From Accumulibacter sp032229525 (GTDB lineage Bacteria > Pseudomonadota > Gammaproteobacteria > Burkholderiales > Rhodocyclaceae), in contig NZ_JAVTWB010000049.1 in assembly GCF_032229525.1 (NCBI RefSeq), positions 33,103 through 97,102 of the forward strand: DNA of 64,000 bases. The letters run 5' to 3'. The position numbers and the translations under genes were made by a program. This document shows positions 35,224 through 44,277 of this stretch, piece by piece. The stretch's first letter is position 1, and every line of letters starts with the position of its first letter. Below the pieces are notes generated by a model. It had not been told where the DNA came from and made no database searches. It saw only the letters and a program-made list of their open reading frames with translations.

Positions 35224-36942
35224 ATGGCCCTGCTTCAGGGCCTGGCCGACACCTTGCGCCAGCGCCAGCGCTGGCTGCTGATCGCCTTGCTGGTGTTCCT
35301 GCATCTGGCGCTGCTGGCCGATACAGACAAGCTACTGAGCATGCTGTGCTGGCTGGTGCATCTCGGTCTTTTCATTCTCTGGCAGCCATTCATCCATGCC
35401 GAACGGCGCGTCGATTTCAGCGGCCTGCTGGTGATTACGCTGGTGCTGGTGGGCGGCATCGGCTTTTACGGTTGGTGGCTGCTGATTGTCTGGGTGGTCA
35501 TGCTGGCGGCCCTGGTCGGCGGGCGCGTGATGTTCGTCGACCATCGGCCGACGCGGATTTTCTACCTGATCGCTTTTGCCTACCTTCTGGCGGCACTGCT
35601 TTTCTGGCTGGTGCCGCGGGTAGTGCCCTCGACTGCCTCGGTCGGGCCGTCGCTGGATCGCGAATTTGCCTGGGCAATGCCGGTTTTTCTGCTGGCAATG
35701 ACCCTGCTGCCGCTCTCGCGAGACAGCGATCGGCCAGGCAGCGGCATGGTCGATCTGTTCTACAGTCTGTTCATTTTCCTGCTCATCGCGGTGATGGTGC
35801 TCGGTAGCCTGGCCTTCATGCTGCTGCGCCAATCGGGATATCTCGAGGCGGTCCTCAATACCTTGATGTCGATGGCGCTGTTGCTTCTGCTGATCGGCTG
35901 GACCTGGAACACGCGTCCGGGTTTCACCGGTATCGACGTCTTTTTCTCGCGCTATCTGCTGACCATTGGCCTGCCTTTCGAGAATTGGCTACATCGCCTG
36001 ACCACCCTGGCAGGCAGCGAAAGTCATCCCGAAAAATTCCTTTCGCAGGCCCTCGAGGAGATGCTCGAACTGCCCTGGGTAGAAGGGGGCAGTTGGGTGG
36101 CGGGGACGCGGAGTGGTACTTTTGGCACTGAATCGCGCTTTCACCAGGATTTTCCCGGCCAGCCACTACGGCTTGCCCTGCACACCCGCCACAAGCTCAG
36201 CCCGGCACTCGTCTGGCACTTCCACCTGCTGGCCCAACTGGCCAACGAACACTATATCGCCAAGCTGCGTGCCCGCGAGTTGCAGCAGGTCAGCTACCTG
36301 CGTGCGATACATGAAACCGGCGCGCGTCTCACCCATGACGTGAAGAACATGCTGCAGTCGCTGAACAATCTGTGCTACCTGGCGCAGACACCAGCTGGAC
36401 AGGAGGGCAAGCGGCTCGATCTGCTGCTGCAGCGCCAATTGCCGCAAATCACCCAGCGCTTGCAGCAGACGCTGGCCAAACTGCAGAAGCCGCAGAGTGA
36501 GGCGGGGGGCGAGTTGCCGGCCGAGATGTGGTGGAAGATCCAGCAGCAACGCTACGCCGGCTTGTCGGTCAGCTTCGTCGCCACAGACCTTGGCCCGGAT
36601 GTGCTCGTGCCGCTGACCCTGTTCGACAGCGTCACCGACAACCTGCTGCAGAATGCGTTGCTCAAGGGGCAATCGGAAAGCGATCTGCAGGTGCGGGTGA
36701 GCCTTGAGGCCGGCGCATCGGTGCTGAGTGTCTGCGATAGCGGTAGTGCGATTAGTGACGAGATTGCAGGCGACCTGCTGCGCGCGCCGGTAGTTTCGGA
36801 GAGCGGCCTTGGCATTGGCCTCTACCACGCCGCGCAACAGGCCGAAAGCTGTGGCTACGAACTGCGCCTGGTCTGCAACCAGCCGGGCAAGGTGTGCTTC
36901 GAACTGCGGCGTCTCGATTCGACGACCCTGCCGAAAGCCTAG
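35224..36942 (+). CDS. Membrane sensor histidine kinase
   Basis: A 572-residue protein. The first ~250 residues contain seven to eight hydrophobic segments with almost no periplasmic loop. A GAF-like region (near 255-350) follows, then the dimerisation helix with His371 in LTHDVKNML, the N-box near 472-477 and the glycine box GLGIGL near 528-533. The layout resembles the PrsK kinases that pair with PrsR-type sigma-54 regulators. No partner regulator is adjacent, but one of the right class lies at 50679-52136, across the pilus genes. ATG 35224 is preferred over TTG 35221. It converges with the cyclase gene by 4 bases. Confidence 0.85.
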   Translation: MALLQGLADTLRQRQRWLLIALLVFLHLALLADTDKLLSMLCWLVHLGLFILWQPFIHAERRVDFSGLLVITLVLVGGIGFYGWWLLIVWVVMLAALVGGRVMFVDHRPTRIFYLIAFAYLLAALLFWLVPRVVPSTASVGPSLDREFAWAMPVFLLAMTLLPLSRDSDRPGSGMVDLFYSLFIFLLIAVMVLGSLAFMLLRQSGYLEAVLNTLMSMALLLLLIGWTWNTRPGFTGIDVFFSRYLLTIGLPFENWLHRLTTLAGSESHPEKFLSQALEEMLELPWVEGGSWVAGTRSGTFGTESRFHQDFPGQPLRLALHTRHKLSPALVWHFHLLAQLANEHYIAKLRARELQQVSYLRAIHETGARLTHDVKNMLQSLNNLCYLAQTPAGQEGKRLDLLLQRQLPQITQRLQQTLAKLQKPQSEAGGELPAEMWWKIQQQRYAGLSVSFVATDLGPDVLVPLTLFDSVTDNLLQNALLKGQSESDLQVRVSLEAGASVLSVCDSGSAISDEIAGDLLRAPVVSESGLGIGLYHAAQQAESCGYELRLVCNQPGKVCFELRRLDSTTLPKA

Positions 36943-38240
36943 GCACTGCCAGCGTTTCCCGTTCGACGGCCGATCAGGCGATAGACGACCATGTTCCCCT
37001 TGCCCTTCAGGTGAATCGACTGTCCTTCGTCAAAATCGAAGCGATTGCGCAGGCGCAGGTAGGTTCGCTCATCCACCTGGACCATGCCGGGAACACCTTC
37101 CGAGGTCACCCGGCTGGCGATGTTCACCGTATCTCCCCACAGATCGTAGATGAACTTCTTCTTGCCCACAACGCCGGCCACTACCGGGCCGGTGCCGATG
37201 CCGATGCGTAGCTCGAGGCGCATCTCGTTGATGTTGAAGTCATTGTGCAGCAGGCGAGACATCTCCAGCGCCATATCGGCCAGTGCCCCGGAATAGTCCT
37301 CGTCGCGTGGGTCGTTGAGGCCACCGGCCACCATATAGGCATCACCGATGGTCTTGATCTTCTCCAGACCATAGGTTTCGGCAAGCTCGTCGAAGCAGGA
37401 GAAGATCTTGTTCAGCATGGCAAACACCTGCTGCGGCGTCAGTCCCTCGGCAACCCGGGTGAAGTTCACGATGTCCGCAAACATCACCGAAACGTCGGCG
37501 AAGCCATCGGCAATCGGCTCGTGGCTGTTCTTCAGGCGTTCGGCAATCGGCGCCGGCAGGATGTTGAGCAGCAGCCGCTCGGAACGCTCCTGTTCGATCT
37601 GCAGCAAGCCATGCGCCTCCTGCAATCGTTTCTGGACGCGGTGTTTCTCGCTGTCCGAGTAGCGAAGGAGCAGATAGACGATGGTGGACACCGCCGTGAA
37701 GTTGAGCGCAAAAAAGAAAGCCGTGGTGTGCGCGGGCACCGCGTTCTGGGCTGTGCGTAGCGAGTCGGCAAGGTAGTAGTCGAAACCACCGGACATCAAG
37801 GTCAGGAAGATATAAGCGAAAAACCACGCCCCCGACTCCCGGGTGCCGATGAATAGCACCGCGCCGATCGGTGCCAGCAAGGCCCACAGGCTGATGCCAC
37901 TGGCGGTGATGAAGCTGCCGATGCTCCATTGCGCAACAAAGGGCGTGAACAAGAACAGCGACAGCTGGATCAGGCGGAAGGCGTTGAAATTCAGCGTCTT
38001 CAGGTACACCAGCAGATTGCCGACGAGCAACAGTTGCAGGGCAAAAGGCAGGTTGGAAGAGAAGCGGGGCCCGAGTTGCCAGTAGATCGACAGCCAGACC
38101 ATCGAGGCCAGGCTGATCAGGCCGGTGGCAAAAAACAACAAGGTCTTCTGCAGGCGCAGCTCTTCGGAATCGCTGGGCGCGATGCCGGCGTTGCGTAGTC
38201 GGTCGAGGAAGGTCCGGTAGCCGCTCATGATGGTCGTCAC
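36939..38240 (-). CDS. Membrane class III adenylate cyclase
   Basis: A 433-residue protein. About six membrane helices (residues 33-192) precede a helical linker (~195-240) and the catalytic domain. Metal-binding aspartates are Asp256 (FADIVNFT) and Asp300 (KTIGDAYM). Lys296 and Asp366 occupy the adenine-specifying positions, and Asn373 and Arg377 the transition-state positions, so ATP is the expected substrate and cAMP the product. It starts 8 bases after a minor-pilin gene and ends the long minus-strand pilus array. It overlaps the kinase stop by 4 bases. A guanylate cyclase is unlikely given Lys/Asp. Confidence 0.9.
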   Translation of the reverse strand: MTTIMSGYRTFLDRLRNAGIAPSDSEELRLQKTLLFFATGLISLASMVWLSIYWQLGPRFSSNLPFALQLLLVGNLLVYLKTLNFNAFRLIQLSLFLFTPFVAQWSIGSFITASGISLWALLAPIGAVLFIGTRESGAWFFAYIFLTLMSGGFDYYLADSLRTAQNAVPAHTTAFFFALNFTAVSTIVYLLLRYSDSEKHRVQKRLQEAHGLLQIEQERSERLLLNILPAPIAERLKNSHEPIADGFADVSVMFADIVNFTRVAEGLTPQQVFAMLNKIFSCFDELAETYGLEKIKTIGDAYMVAGGLNDPRDEDYSGALADMALEMSRLLHNDFNINEMRLELRIGIGTGPVVAGVVGKKKFIYDLWGDTVNIASRVTSEGVPGMVQVDERTYLRLRNRFDFDEGQSIHLKGKGNMVVYRLIGRRTGNAGSA

Positions 38241-38248
38241 CGGCGCGC

Positions 38249-39010
38249 TTACGGCAGCTTGCCGGCGGTAATCATGCGGTTAAAGAGAACGGCGGGCGGC
38301 AGCCAGACGACTTCGTCGTCGTAAGTGGGGCCCGAACCTCGCTTGACGAAAAGCGGATTGGCAGTGCTGGTACCGCCAGCCGTCAACTGGTTGGTTGCTT
38401 CATCGGGGTCGGCGCCAACGGCCAGCTGCGTACCCTGCGGCGTGTAGGCGCCGTTGCCATTCTTGCCGTGGGAAACCACCACTGCGGGTAGATTGCTGGC
38501 GATGGTGACACCCCCGGTGGAATTGACCGTGAGATCGCCTGTCGAGCAAAGCAAGAAGCCCGCGTTCGCTGGCGTTGTGAACCCTCCGCATGCAGGTGAG
38601 GTTCCTATGGCGCGCCCAAATGCTTGTGTCACGCGGTAGGTATAGCGTCGCCCCCAGGCATCGGTTTCTTCGAGTCCGAGCGTTCGCCAGGGTAGGACCC
38701 CGGCCGCATTGGTGCAAACGCTGGGCGTTGTCGGAACCTCCAGTCCGGCGCCAGCAGCGGTGGTAGCGGTGGTGGCCAGGGCCGGGCAGGGCAAACGACC
38801 ATTGACAACGGCAAATCCGAGTAGTGCCTCGCGGATTTCCGCCATCGCGATCCTGGTGTCGCGCCTGTTGCCGGCATCGACCTGCTCGGACAGCGGTACG
38901 AGCATCGTCCCGACCACCAGGGCGACGATGACCAGGACGACGGCCAGTTCGGTCAGCGTGAAGCCTCGGCCGATCGACAGCTGGCAGCGCAGTCGGGTCA
39001 CGGCAGGCAC
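38249..39010 (-). CDS. Minor prepilin (type II secretion/MSHA-like)
   Basis: A 253-residue prepilin with a basic leader, cleavage after Gly16 and FTLTELAVVLVIVALVVGT, Glu at mature position 5. The rest is a Gly/Thr/Ala-rich globular domain with five cysteines and a LPCPA motif near 88, common in such betaproteobacterial pseudopilins. The start overlaps the upstream gene by 13 bases, and the cyclase follows 8 bases downstream, so all are probably on one transcript. Confidence 0.8.
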   Translation of the reverse strand: MPAVTRLRCQLSIGRGFTLTELAVVLVIVALVVGTMLVPLSEQVDAGNRRDTRIAMAEIREALLGFAVVNGRLPCPALATTATTAAGAGLEVPTTPSVCTNAAGVLPWRTLGLEETDAWGRRYTYRVTQAFGRAIGTSPACGGFTTPANAGFLLCSTGDLTVNSTGGVTIASNLPAVVVSHGKNGNGAYTPQGTQLAVGADPDEATNQLTAGGTSTANPLFVKRGSGPTYDDEVVWLPPAVLFNRMITAGKLP

Positions 39011-40379
39011 CTGATCAAGTCCGTCGAAGGCGAGCGGAAATCGAAGGTTGACGCACCGCTGAAGGTGGTCGCGGTGGCTATCGGTGCATTGAAAGAGGAA
39101 GCGTTCGCACCTTCGAGATAGTTGTTCTTGTCCAATTTTTCGGTCGCGTTGTTACGACTCTGACCAGTCGTCCGGCGACCGCCAAAGATCACGACGCGAT
39201 TGCAGTTCGCCGACAGTACGCCGTCAATGGTGATCTGTGCGGGCGTCGGCAACTGGGTCAGGAGCAGCATTTCCTTCCANNNNNNNNNNNNNNNNNNNNN
39301 NNNNNNNNNNNNNNNNNNNNNNNNNNNNNNNNNNNNNNNNNNNNNNNNNNNNNNNNNNNNNNNNNNNNNNNNNNNNNNNCAATGGTGATCTGTGCGGGCG
39401 TCGGCAACTGGGTCAGGAGCAGCATTTCCTTCCAGTTGTCGCAAAAGACCGAGTCTGGTGCCTGGCTGCACTGAACCGAGTCGGTTCCCTTGCTACCGGT
39501 GATCGCGATCGCCTGCAGATGGCTCTGGAACGCCGTACTGTCGAGCAGATTGGCGATGGCGCCGGCGAAATCGCTGCGCTTGATCAACGGGTTGAAGATA
39601 TCCTCGACGGTGACCAGCAGGAAGCGGTCGTTGTAGTAGTCGGTACCAGTCATCACGAAACCCTTGTCGTCGCCCGTCCGGGCGACCCGGTTGTTGGTGC
39701 TGAGGATAAAGTAATTCAAGTAGCCGGCAATGTTGTTGTTGCTGTCGAAGGGGTCAAGGTAGTTGCGGGTGTCGTAGTTGCCACCGCATTCGGTGTAGGC
39801 GGCATCGGCGAGGGCACGGCTCTGGCTGCCCAAGGCTCGCCCGGGAGCGACGATCAGCGCGGCAAGCTTGCTGGCGATGGCGTTGCCACCGCCATCGAAA
39901 ACGTTGATCTGGCCCTGGGTATCCCAGTTGAGAATATCGGTCTTGATGACTTTTTGGAAACGGCCTGACACCACGTACCACAGGCATTCCCCGGCTTCAT
40001 CGCGCAGCACTGCGCTGGACAGCGTCTTCCAGGGAAACTTTCCAACGACCGAGAAATCCTTGCCGTTACCGGTGAAGTTGGTGGATGCGCGCCCCTCGGA
40101 CAGCGCCCCAGCATTTGCGCCGAGATCGGGCAGACGCAGATAGCCCGCCGCGCTGATCGGTAACTGACTGACCGCATCGCCGATCAGCGTCGCCCTTGCC
40201 TCGGCAAGTGCAGCAGCAGCATTCCCCGCGCGCTCCGCCTGCAACCGCGTTGCACTGAGTTGCCCGACGAACAGATACAGGCCCCAAAGGCCTATCAGCA
40301 TCAGCATCGCGATTAGCGCCAGGCCCGTTTGCCGCCGCTTGCCGCCAGGAGCGTCATTTCGGGTGCGCATTTTCTTCAT
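38998..40379 (-). CDS. PilX/MshP-like minor pilin, split by an artificial assembly gap
   Basis: The protein starts MKKMRTRNDAPGGKRRQTG then a single hydrophobic helix LALIAMLMLIGLWGLYLF; there is no Glu at mature position 5, as in PilX/MshP proteins. The frame runs into 100 Ns at 39280-39379. The 55 bases on each side of the Ns are identical, and deleting the Ns plus one copy leaves 1227 bases, an uninterrupted 408-residue frame ending at 38998. So the gene is intact in reality. The large C-terminal part has no motif I recognise. It sits between MshK-like and prepilin genes. Confidence 0.75.
39225..39434. repeat. Assembly artefact: 55-base duplicate around 100 Ns
   Basis: 39225-39279 and 39380-39434 are the same 55 bases in direct orientation, separated by exactly 100 Ns. 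This is the signature of two contigs whose ends overlap by a k-mer and were joined by a scaffolder. It is not a biological repeat. Confidence 0.93.
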
Positions 40380-40433
40380 TGGAGATCGCGATCAGTCGAG
40401 GGTGACCGGCATGGCCACGATTTGCCGCATCGG

Positions 40434-40901
40434 CTACTTCGTTCCTGCTGGCCGGGAGTGAACCCGGACCTGACCGCCGTGTAGCAGGTCGATCGCTTCA
40501 CCGGTGTTGCGATTGACGGTCTGCCCGACGCTCGCTCTTGCCGCCGGTGAATCACCGCCCTCGACGAGTACCTTGCCCGGATCGCCGCGCCGCGGTGTGA
40601 TCGCCAGGTCGTTCCACTGTTCGTTTTCATGCTGCGGGTTGCCATTCACCCACGCCGTGCGCCTGCCGCTGCTGCGGGTGACGATGCCGTCGATAGTCAG
40701 GACCGGATCGGCGGGCAGTTCCTGCTTGTCGAGGATGTTCATTTCACGCTGGTAGTCGAGTTGCTGTCGGCGCTCAGGGGTGAAGAACAGTCGGCCGAGT
40801 GTGTCTTCGGCAGCGGTCGCCGGGCAAGCCGCCATGGCCATCAGCCCAGCGCTCAACGCGACGGCAAGGGTGAGATCGGCTGTGACTGCAACTTGACGCA
40901 T
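40434..40901 (-). CDS. MshK-like pilus biogenesis protein
   Basis: A 155-residue protein with a signal peptide (residues 1-~30, ending near ATAAED) and a compact segment DPVLTIDGIVTRSSGRRTAWVNG near 65-88, typical of MshK and of PilP/GspC-type HR domains. Such proteins are periplasmic linkers between the inner-membrane platform and the secretin. It lies directly after the MshJ-like gene. Confidence 0.65.
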   Translation of the reverse strand: MRQVAVTADLTLAVALSAGLMAMAACPATAAEDTLGRLFFTPERRQQLDYQREMNILDKQELPADPVLTIDGIVTRSSGRRTAWVNGNPQHENEQWNDLAITPRRGDPGKVLVEGGDSPAARASVGQTVNRNTGEAIDLLHGGQVRVHSRPAGTK

Positions 40902-40922
40902 TGGCTACCCTCTTCCTGTTGC

Positions 40923-41525
40923 CTATTTCCTGCGCACGTCGTGCAGCGTCAGCCAGTCGATTTCGCAATCGGCCAGTAGGTGAGCCCGCCCACTGCTCCG
41001 CTCATCGCCGGTCGCCGGCAGCCGTTCGACCTGACAGCCGTTGACCCGGATCAGCGCTTTAGCCTGTTGGCGCAGGTCGTCGAGCAGCCGGATGAGGTCT
41101 TCTTCATGCAAGAGTTTCAAGCGCAGCTTCATGGTACTGGCCGAAAAGCTGTAGTCCCCTTCTTGCGTGCCATCGAGCCGATGCTGGGGCGAGATCTCGT
41201 ACTGAAGGTCAATCAGACGGTGTCGGTCGCGAATCTCCTTCAGGAGTTCCAGCCAATCCAAACGGTGTTCCTCGCCAATGATGCCACGCTCCTGGAGCTT
41301 GTTAAAGACAATCGACTTCGCTTTGACCTCGCTTTCCTCGTCACGTACTCGCTTCAGCTTCCCGTCGACCTCCTGAAATTGCGCCGTAACGGTCATTTTC
41401 GTCTTTTGTGCGGCCTCTCTGGTGCTGTGCGAGACATATAGCCCGACCGCCCCGACCACAATCATCAGCACTGCGGCAAAGATGCCGGGCTGAAGCTTGC
41501 GAAAATCGTCACGGTCAAGTTTCAT
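40923..41525 (-). CDS. mshJ: MshJ/PilO-like inner-membrane platform protein
   Basis: A 200-residue bitopic protein: cytoplasmic N-terminus, one membrane helix (residues ~15-33), a coiled coil (~35-75) and a periplasmic domain. This is the PilO/GspM/MshJ layout. It should form the alignment complex with the product of the gene immediately upstream, whose stop it overlaps by 4 bases. Confidence 0.7.
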   Translation of the reverse strand: MKLDRDDFRKLQPGIFAAVLMIVVGAVGLYVSHSTREAAQKTKMTVTAQFQEVDGKLKRVRDEESEVKAKSIVFNKLQERGIIGEEHRLDWLELLKEIRDRHRLIDLQYEISPQHRLDGTQEGDYSFSASTMKLRLKLLHEEDLIRLLDDLRQQAKALIRVNGCQVERLPATGDERSSGRAHLLADCEIDWLTLHDVRRK

Positions 41526-43063
41526 GTGCCGATCGTCCTGCTGATCCGCAATTTGAAGGAGCGCGGCAGCTCGTCTTCGAACGCCGTATCGCCACCCTTG
41601 AGCGACTTGCCAGACTCGACGTCAAAAGGTTGCTGCAGGACTTCCACTTCCAGTTCGGGGTTGAATTTCAGCTTGTCGACCAAGCGCTTGAAAACGGCCA
41701 GCACCTGCCGCGGGTTACTCTCGACACCAAGGCGCAGTGTGCCGCGCACGATGGCCGTCTCGGTGCCCCCCGTCAGCGCATCGTAACTCAAGGCATCCGG
41801 GCTGGCGGAAGCCGGCGAGGATCGCACTGCGCTCACCTTCCATTCAATGCCATCAAGCTCCACCGCTGCGGCGCCGTCCAGGGCACGGCTGATTTCGCGG
41901 TACAGCGGCGCCGGCGAAATGCTGCTTTTCTCCAGTTCCGCGTAGCGGTCGATTACCCGACGCAGCGTCTCGTTGCTGGTCGGGATAGGGGGAAAGGTGT
42001 CGACGATATCGGCATAACGGCGGCGGCCCAGCGCGGTTTCCTCGCCGAGAACAGCGATCTCCTGGTTGATCTGGTGGGCATCGAAAAGTTGCTTTCCCGA
42101 CAGCAGCAGGCAGCTCAGCATGACGAGAACGCCGACACCCCGGAGTACGGCGCGAACGAGCCAGAGGTGGTAGTCGTGGCGCTGCTCATCGTTGGCAAAC
42201 TGGGCGGCTGGCCGAGCCGTGGCCAGCAGGTTCAGGAACAGCGGTTCGCAGTGGCTGCTCGCAGGAAGCAGTTTGAGGTGGCACTTGCTGGCGCTATCTT
42301 CGATATCGAGCGTGGTGAAGGACAAGGTTTCGCTGTCTACACAGCTGTTCTCGATTGCCTTCCTGGCGTTGGCGTGTGCCAGAAGGTAGGCGGTAAGCGC
42401 CTGCTTGCGACCAATGAGACGCTGACTGACCAGATACTGCTGCAGCTTCGACGCCTCGGTTGAAAAGGTCTGCGCGATGCCGCCAATGCTGGTGTTTTGC
42501 AGGGGCGTGAGGCGGCTGAAATGCAGTTCGCCATTTTCCAGGTAACTCTGGCGGAGGCTCTGGTCCTGAATAGTCAGCAACAGGCAGGGTTCCTGCGGGA
42601 CACCGAGCTTCTTGAGTAGCGAAGGGCCGAGCAGGGGTAGCGAGTAAATGCCGGCAAGTGGCACCTCTTTGCTGGCCATGATGCCGAGCCACGGAGCGAA
42701 TACCTCGTGATTGGTAAGCGCGGCGAGCAGAATGCGTTCGTCCCTGCGCCGCGACTTCTGGTGGCCCAGCGATAGCGATGTGGTCAGTCGGGCGTTGAAG
42801 AAAAGTTGCCCGAGCTTGCGAGCGACGATCGACCTGCGATCCTCGCCGCGCAGAAACGGGATGGTTTCTATGTGGAAGCCTTCTTCCGCGACGTTGGCCA
42901 AGATCACGAAGATGCTTTTCGCGTTCTCCGCAAGGTAGCCGGAAAACGCACGTAGGCCGTCTTCGCTGGCGTCGAACGACCCCTCGTTGGCCAGCACGCC
43001 AGATTGCCATTGGAATACCGATACCTGATGGCCGCTGAGGTAGATGAGACGACGGGCGGCCAT
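41522..43063 (-). CDS. mshI: MshI-like protein, PilM- and PilN-type parts in one chain
   Basis: A 513-residue protein. Residues 1-~290 are cytoplasmic and resemble the actin-like PilM/MshI fold (a long alternating strand-helix domain without the usual ATP motifs being obvious). One membrane helix lies near 305-325, followed by a coiled coil and a periplasmic PilN-like domain. In the MSHA system MshI combines roles split between PilM and PilN in type IVa pili. It lies between mshG and mshJ. Confidence 0.7.
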   Translation of the reverse strand: MAARRLIYLSGHQVSVFQWQSGVLANEGSFDASEDGLRAFSGYLAENAKSIFVILANVAEEGFHIETIPFLRGEDRRSIVARKLGQLFFNARLTTSLSLGHQKSRRRDERILLAALTNHEVFAPWLGIMASKEVPLAGIYSLPLLGPSLLKKLGVPQEPCLLLTIQDQSLRQSYLENGELHFSRLTPLQNTSIGGIAQTFSTEASKLQQYLVSQRLIGRKQALTAYLLAHANARKAIENSCVDSETLSFTTLDIEDSASKCHLKLLPASSHCEPLFLNLLATARPAAQFANDEQRHDYHLWLVRAVLRGVGVLVMLSCLLLSGKQLFDAHQINQEIAVLGEETALGRRRYADIVDTFPPIPTSNETLRRVIDRYAELEKSSISPAPLYREISRALDGAAAVELDGIEWKVSAVRSSPASASPDALSYDALTGGTETAIVRGTLRLGVESNPRQVLAVFKRLVDKLKFNPELEVEVLQQPFDVESGKSLKGGDTAFEDELPRSFKLRISRTIGT

Positions 43064-43067
43064 GGTG

Positions 43068-44270
43068 CTAGACCTTGATCTTGCTGATCACGTCGTACAC
43101 CGGCCCGAGAACGGAGAGCATGATCCACCCGAGCAGGGCGCCCATCACGACGGTGAGCATCGGTTCGACCAACTGCTGCATTTTCTCGACCGATTCCTTG
43201 ACGTCGCGGTTATAGAAATAGCTGATATTCATCAGTGCCTCGTCAAGCGCGCCGGTGTTTTCGCCGACGCGCAGCATGCGGATTACCAGCGGTGGGAAGA
43301 ATCCCGTACTGTGGAACGCGGCGGTGACATTCTGCCCCTCGCCGATCAGTTGCTCGACCCTTTCCAGACCCTGGCGGATGACCAGGTTGCCGACGACGTC
43401 CTGCGTCGTGCGGATCGACTCGAGAATGGGTATGCCCGACGCGTAGAGCAGGGCGAAGGTGTTGGCAAAGCGCGAGAGCACGACCTTGCGCAGAATGTTA
43501 CCCAGGACGGGTATGCGCAGCTTGATGCCGTCAAATCGGAAGCGTGCCAGGGGATTGGTGTGCAGCAGGATTCTGAGTCCGATGGCGAGCAGCACCGGCA
43601 GCAACAGCAAGACATACCAGTAGGCGACCATCTGGTCGGAAATGAAGAACAGAATGCGCGTCTGCGTCGGTAACTCTTGCCCCATGTTCTTCACGAACGA
43701 CTTGAGCTGTGGGACCATGTAAACCATCAGGAAGAAGGTTGCAGCAAGGACGATGGTGCCGACGAAGGCGGGATAGGCAATCATCTTCTTGGTCTGCGAT
43801 GCCAGTTCGTCTTCCCATTTCAGCGATTCGTTCAGGCTGCGCAGGACTTCCGGCAGGCGACCTGTCGTTTCCCCCGCCCGAATCAGGCTGACAAAAACCC
43901 CGCTGAACACGCGGCGATGGCTGTCCATGGCCTGCGAGAGCGTCTGGCCGCCCTCGATCGATTCAATCAGGCTGGCCACCACCTCACGGAAGCGCGGGTG
44001 TTCGAGACTGTCGCGCAGATCGGTCAACCCTTCGACGACGGGCACGCCGGCGCGCACCAGTTGTTGAAGATGAAAGCAGAAGTGAATCATCTCCCGACGC
44101 GGTACGCCACCGCTGGCGAACAGGCTGCGGTTGCTCACCGGTTCCCCGCGCACCAGGTCGAGCTCCATGCGCCGTAGCCGCATCTCGAGGTCAACCAGGT
44201 TCAGCGCGTCGATCCTGCCGAGCATCATCCGCCCCTCGGGGCTGACCGCCTTGTAAGTGTATAGCGGCAC
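43068..44270 (-). CDS. mshG: Pilus platform protein MshG (PilC/GspF family)
   Basis: A 400-residue protein starting MPLYTYKAVSPEGR, with two repeated T2SSF domains (near 65-190 and 270-390) and three membrane helices. The platform protein contacts the assembly ATPase and extracts pilins from the membrane. It follows mshE by 7 bases, as in canonical msh order. Confidence 0.9.
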   Translation of the reverse strand: MPLYTYKAVSPEGRMMLGRIDALNLVDLEMRLRRMELDLVRGEPVSNRSLFASGGVPRREMIHFCFHLQQLVRAGVPVVEGLTDLRDSLEHPRFREVVASLIESIEGGQTLSQAMDSHRRVFSGVFVSLIRAGETTGRLPEVLRSLNESLKWEDELASQTKKMIAYPAFVGTIVLAATFFLMVYMVPQLKSFVKNMGQELPTQTRILFFISDQMVAYWYVLLLLPVLLAIGLRILLHTNPLARFRFDGIKLRIPVLGNILRKVVLSRFANTFALLYASGIPILESIRTTQDVVGNLVIRQGLERVEQLIGEGQNVTAAFHSTGFFPPLVIRMLRVGENTGALDEALMNISYFYNRDVKESVEKMQQLVEPMLTVVMGALLGWIMLSVLGPVYDVISKIKV

Positions 44271-44277
44271 CGGGAGC

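Noticed and set aside
39225..39434. 55-base direct repeat
   Set aside because: Copies flank exactly 100 Ns and merge into one reading frame, so it is a scaffolding artefact, not a duplication.
41408..42463. 351-codon + strand frame opposite mshI/mshJ
   Set aside because: Spans two real genes on the other strand and has no recognisable content.
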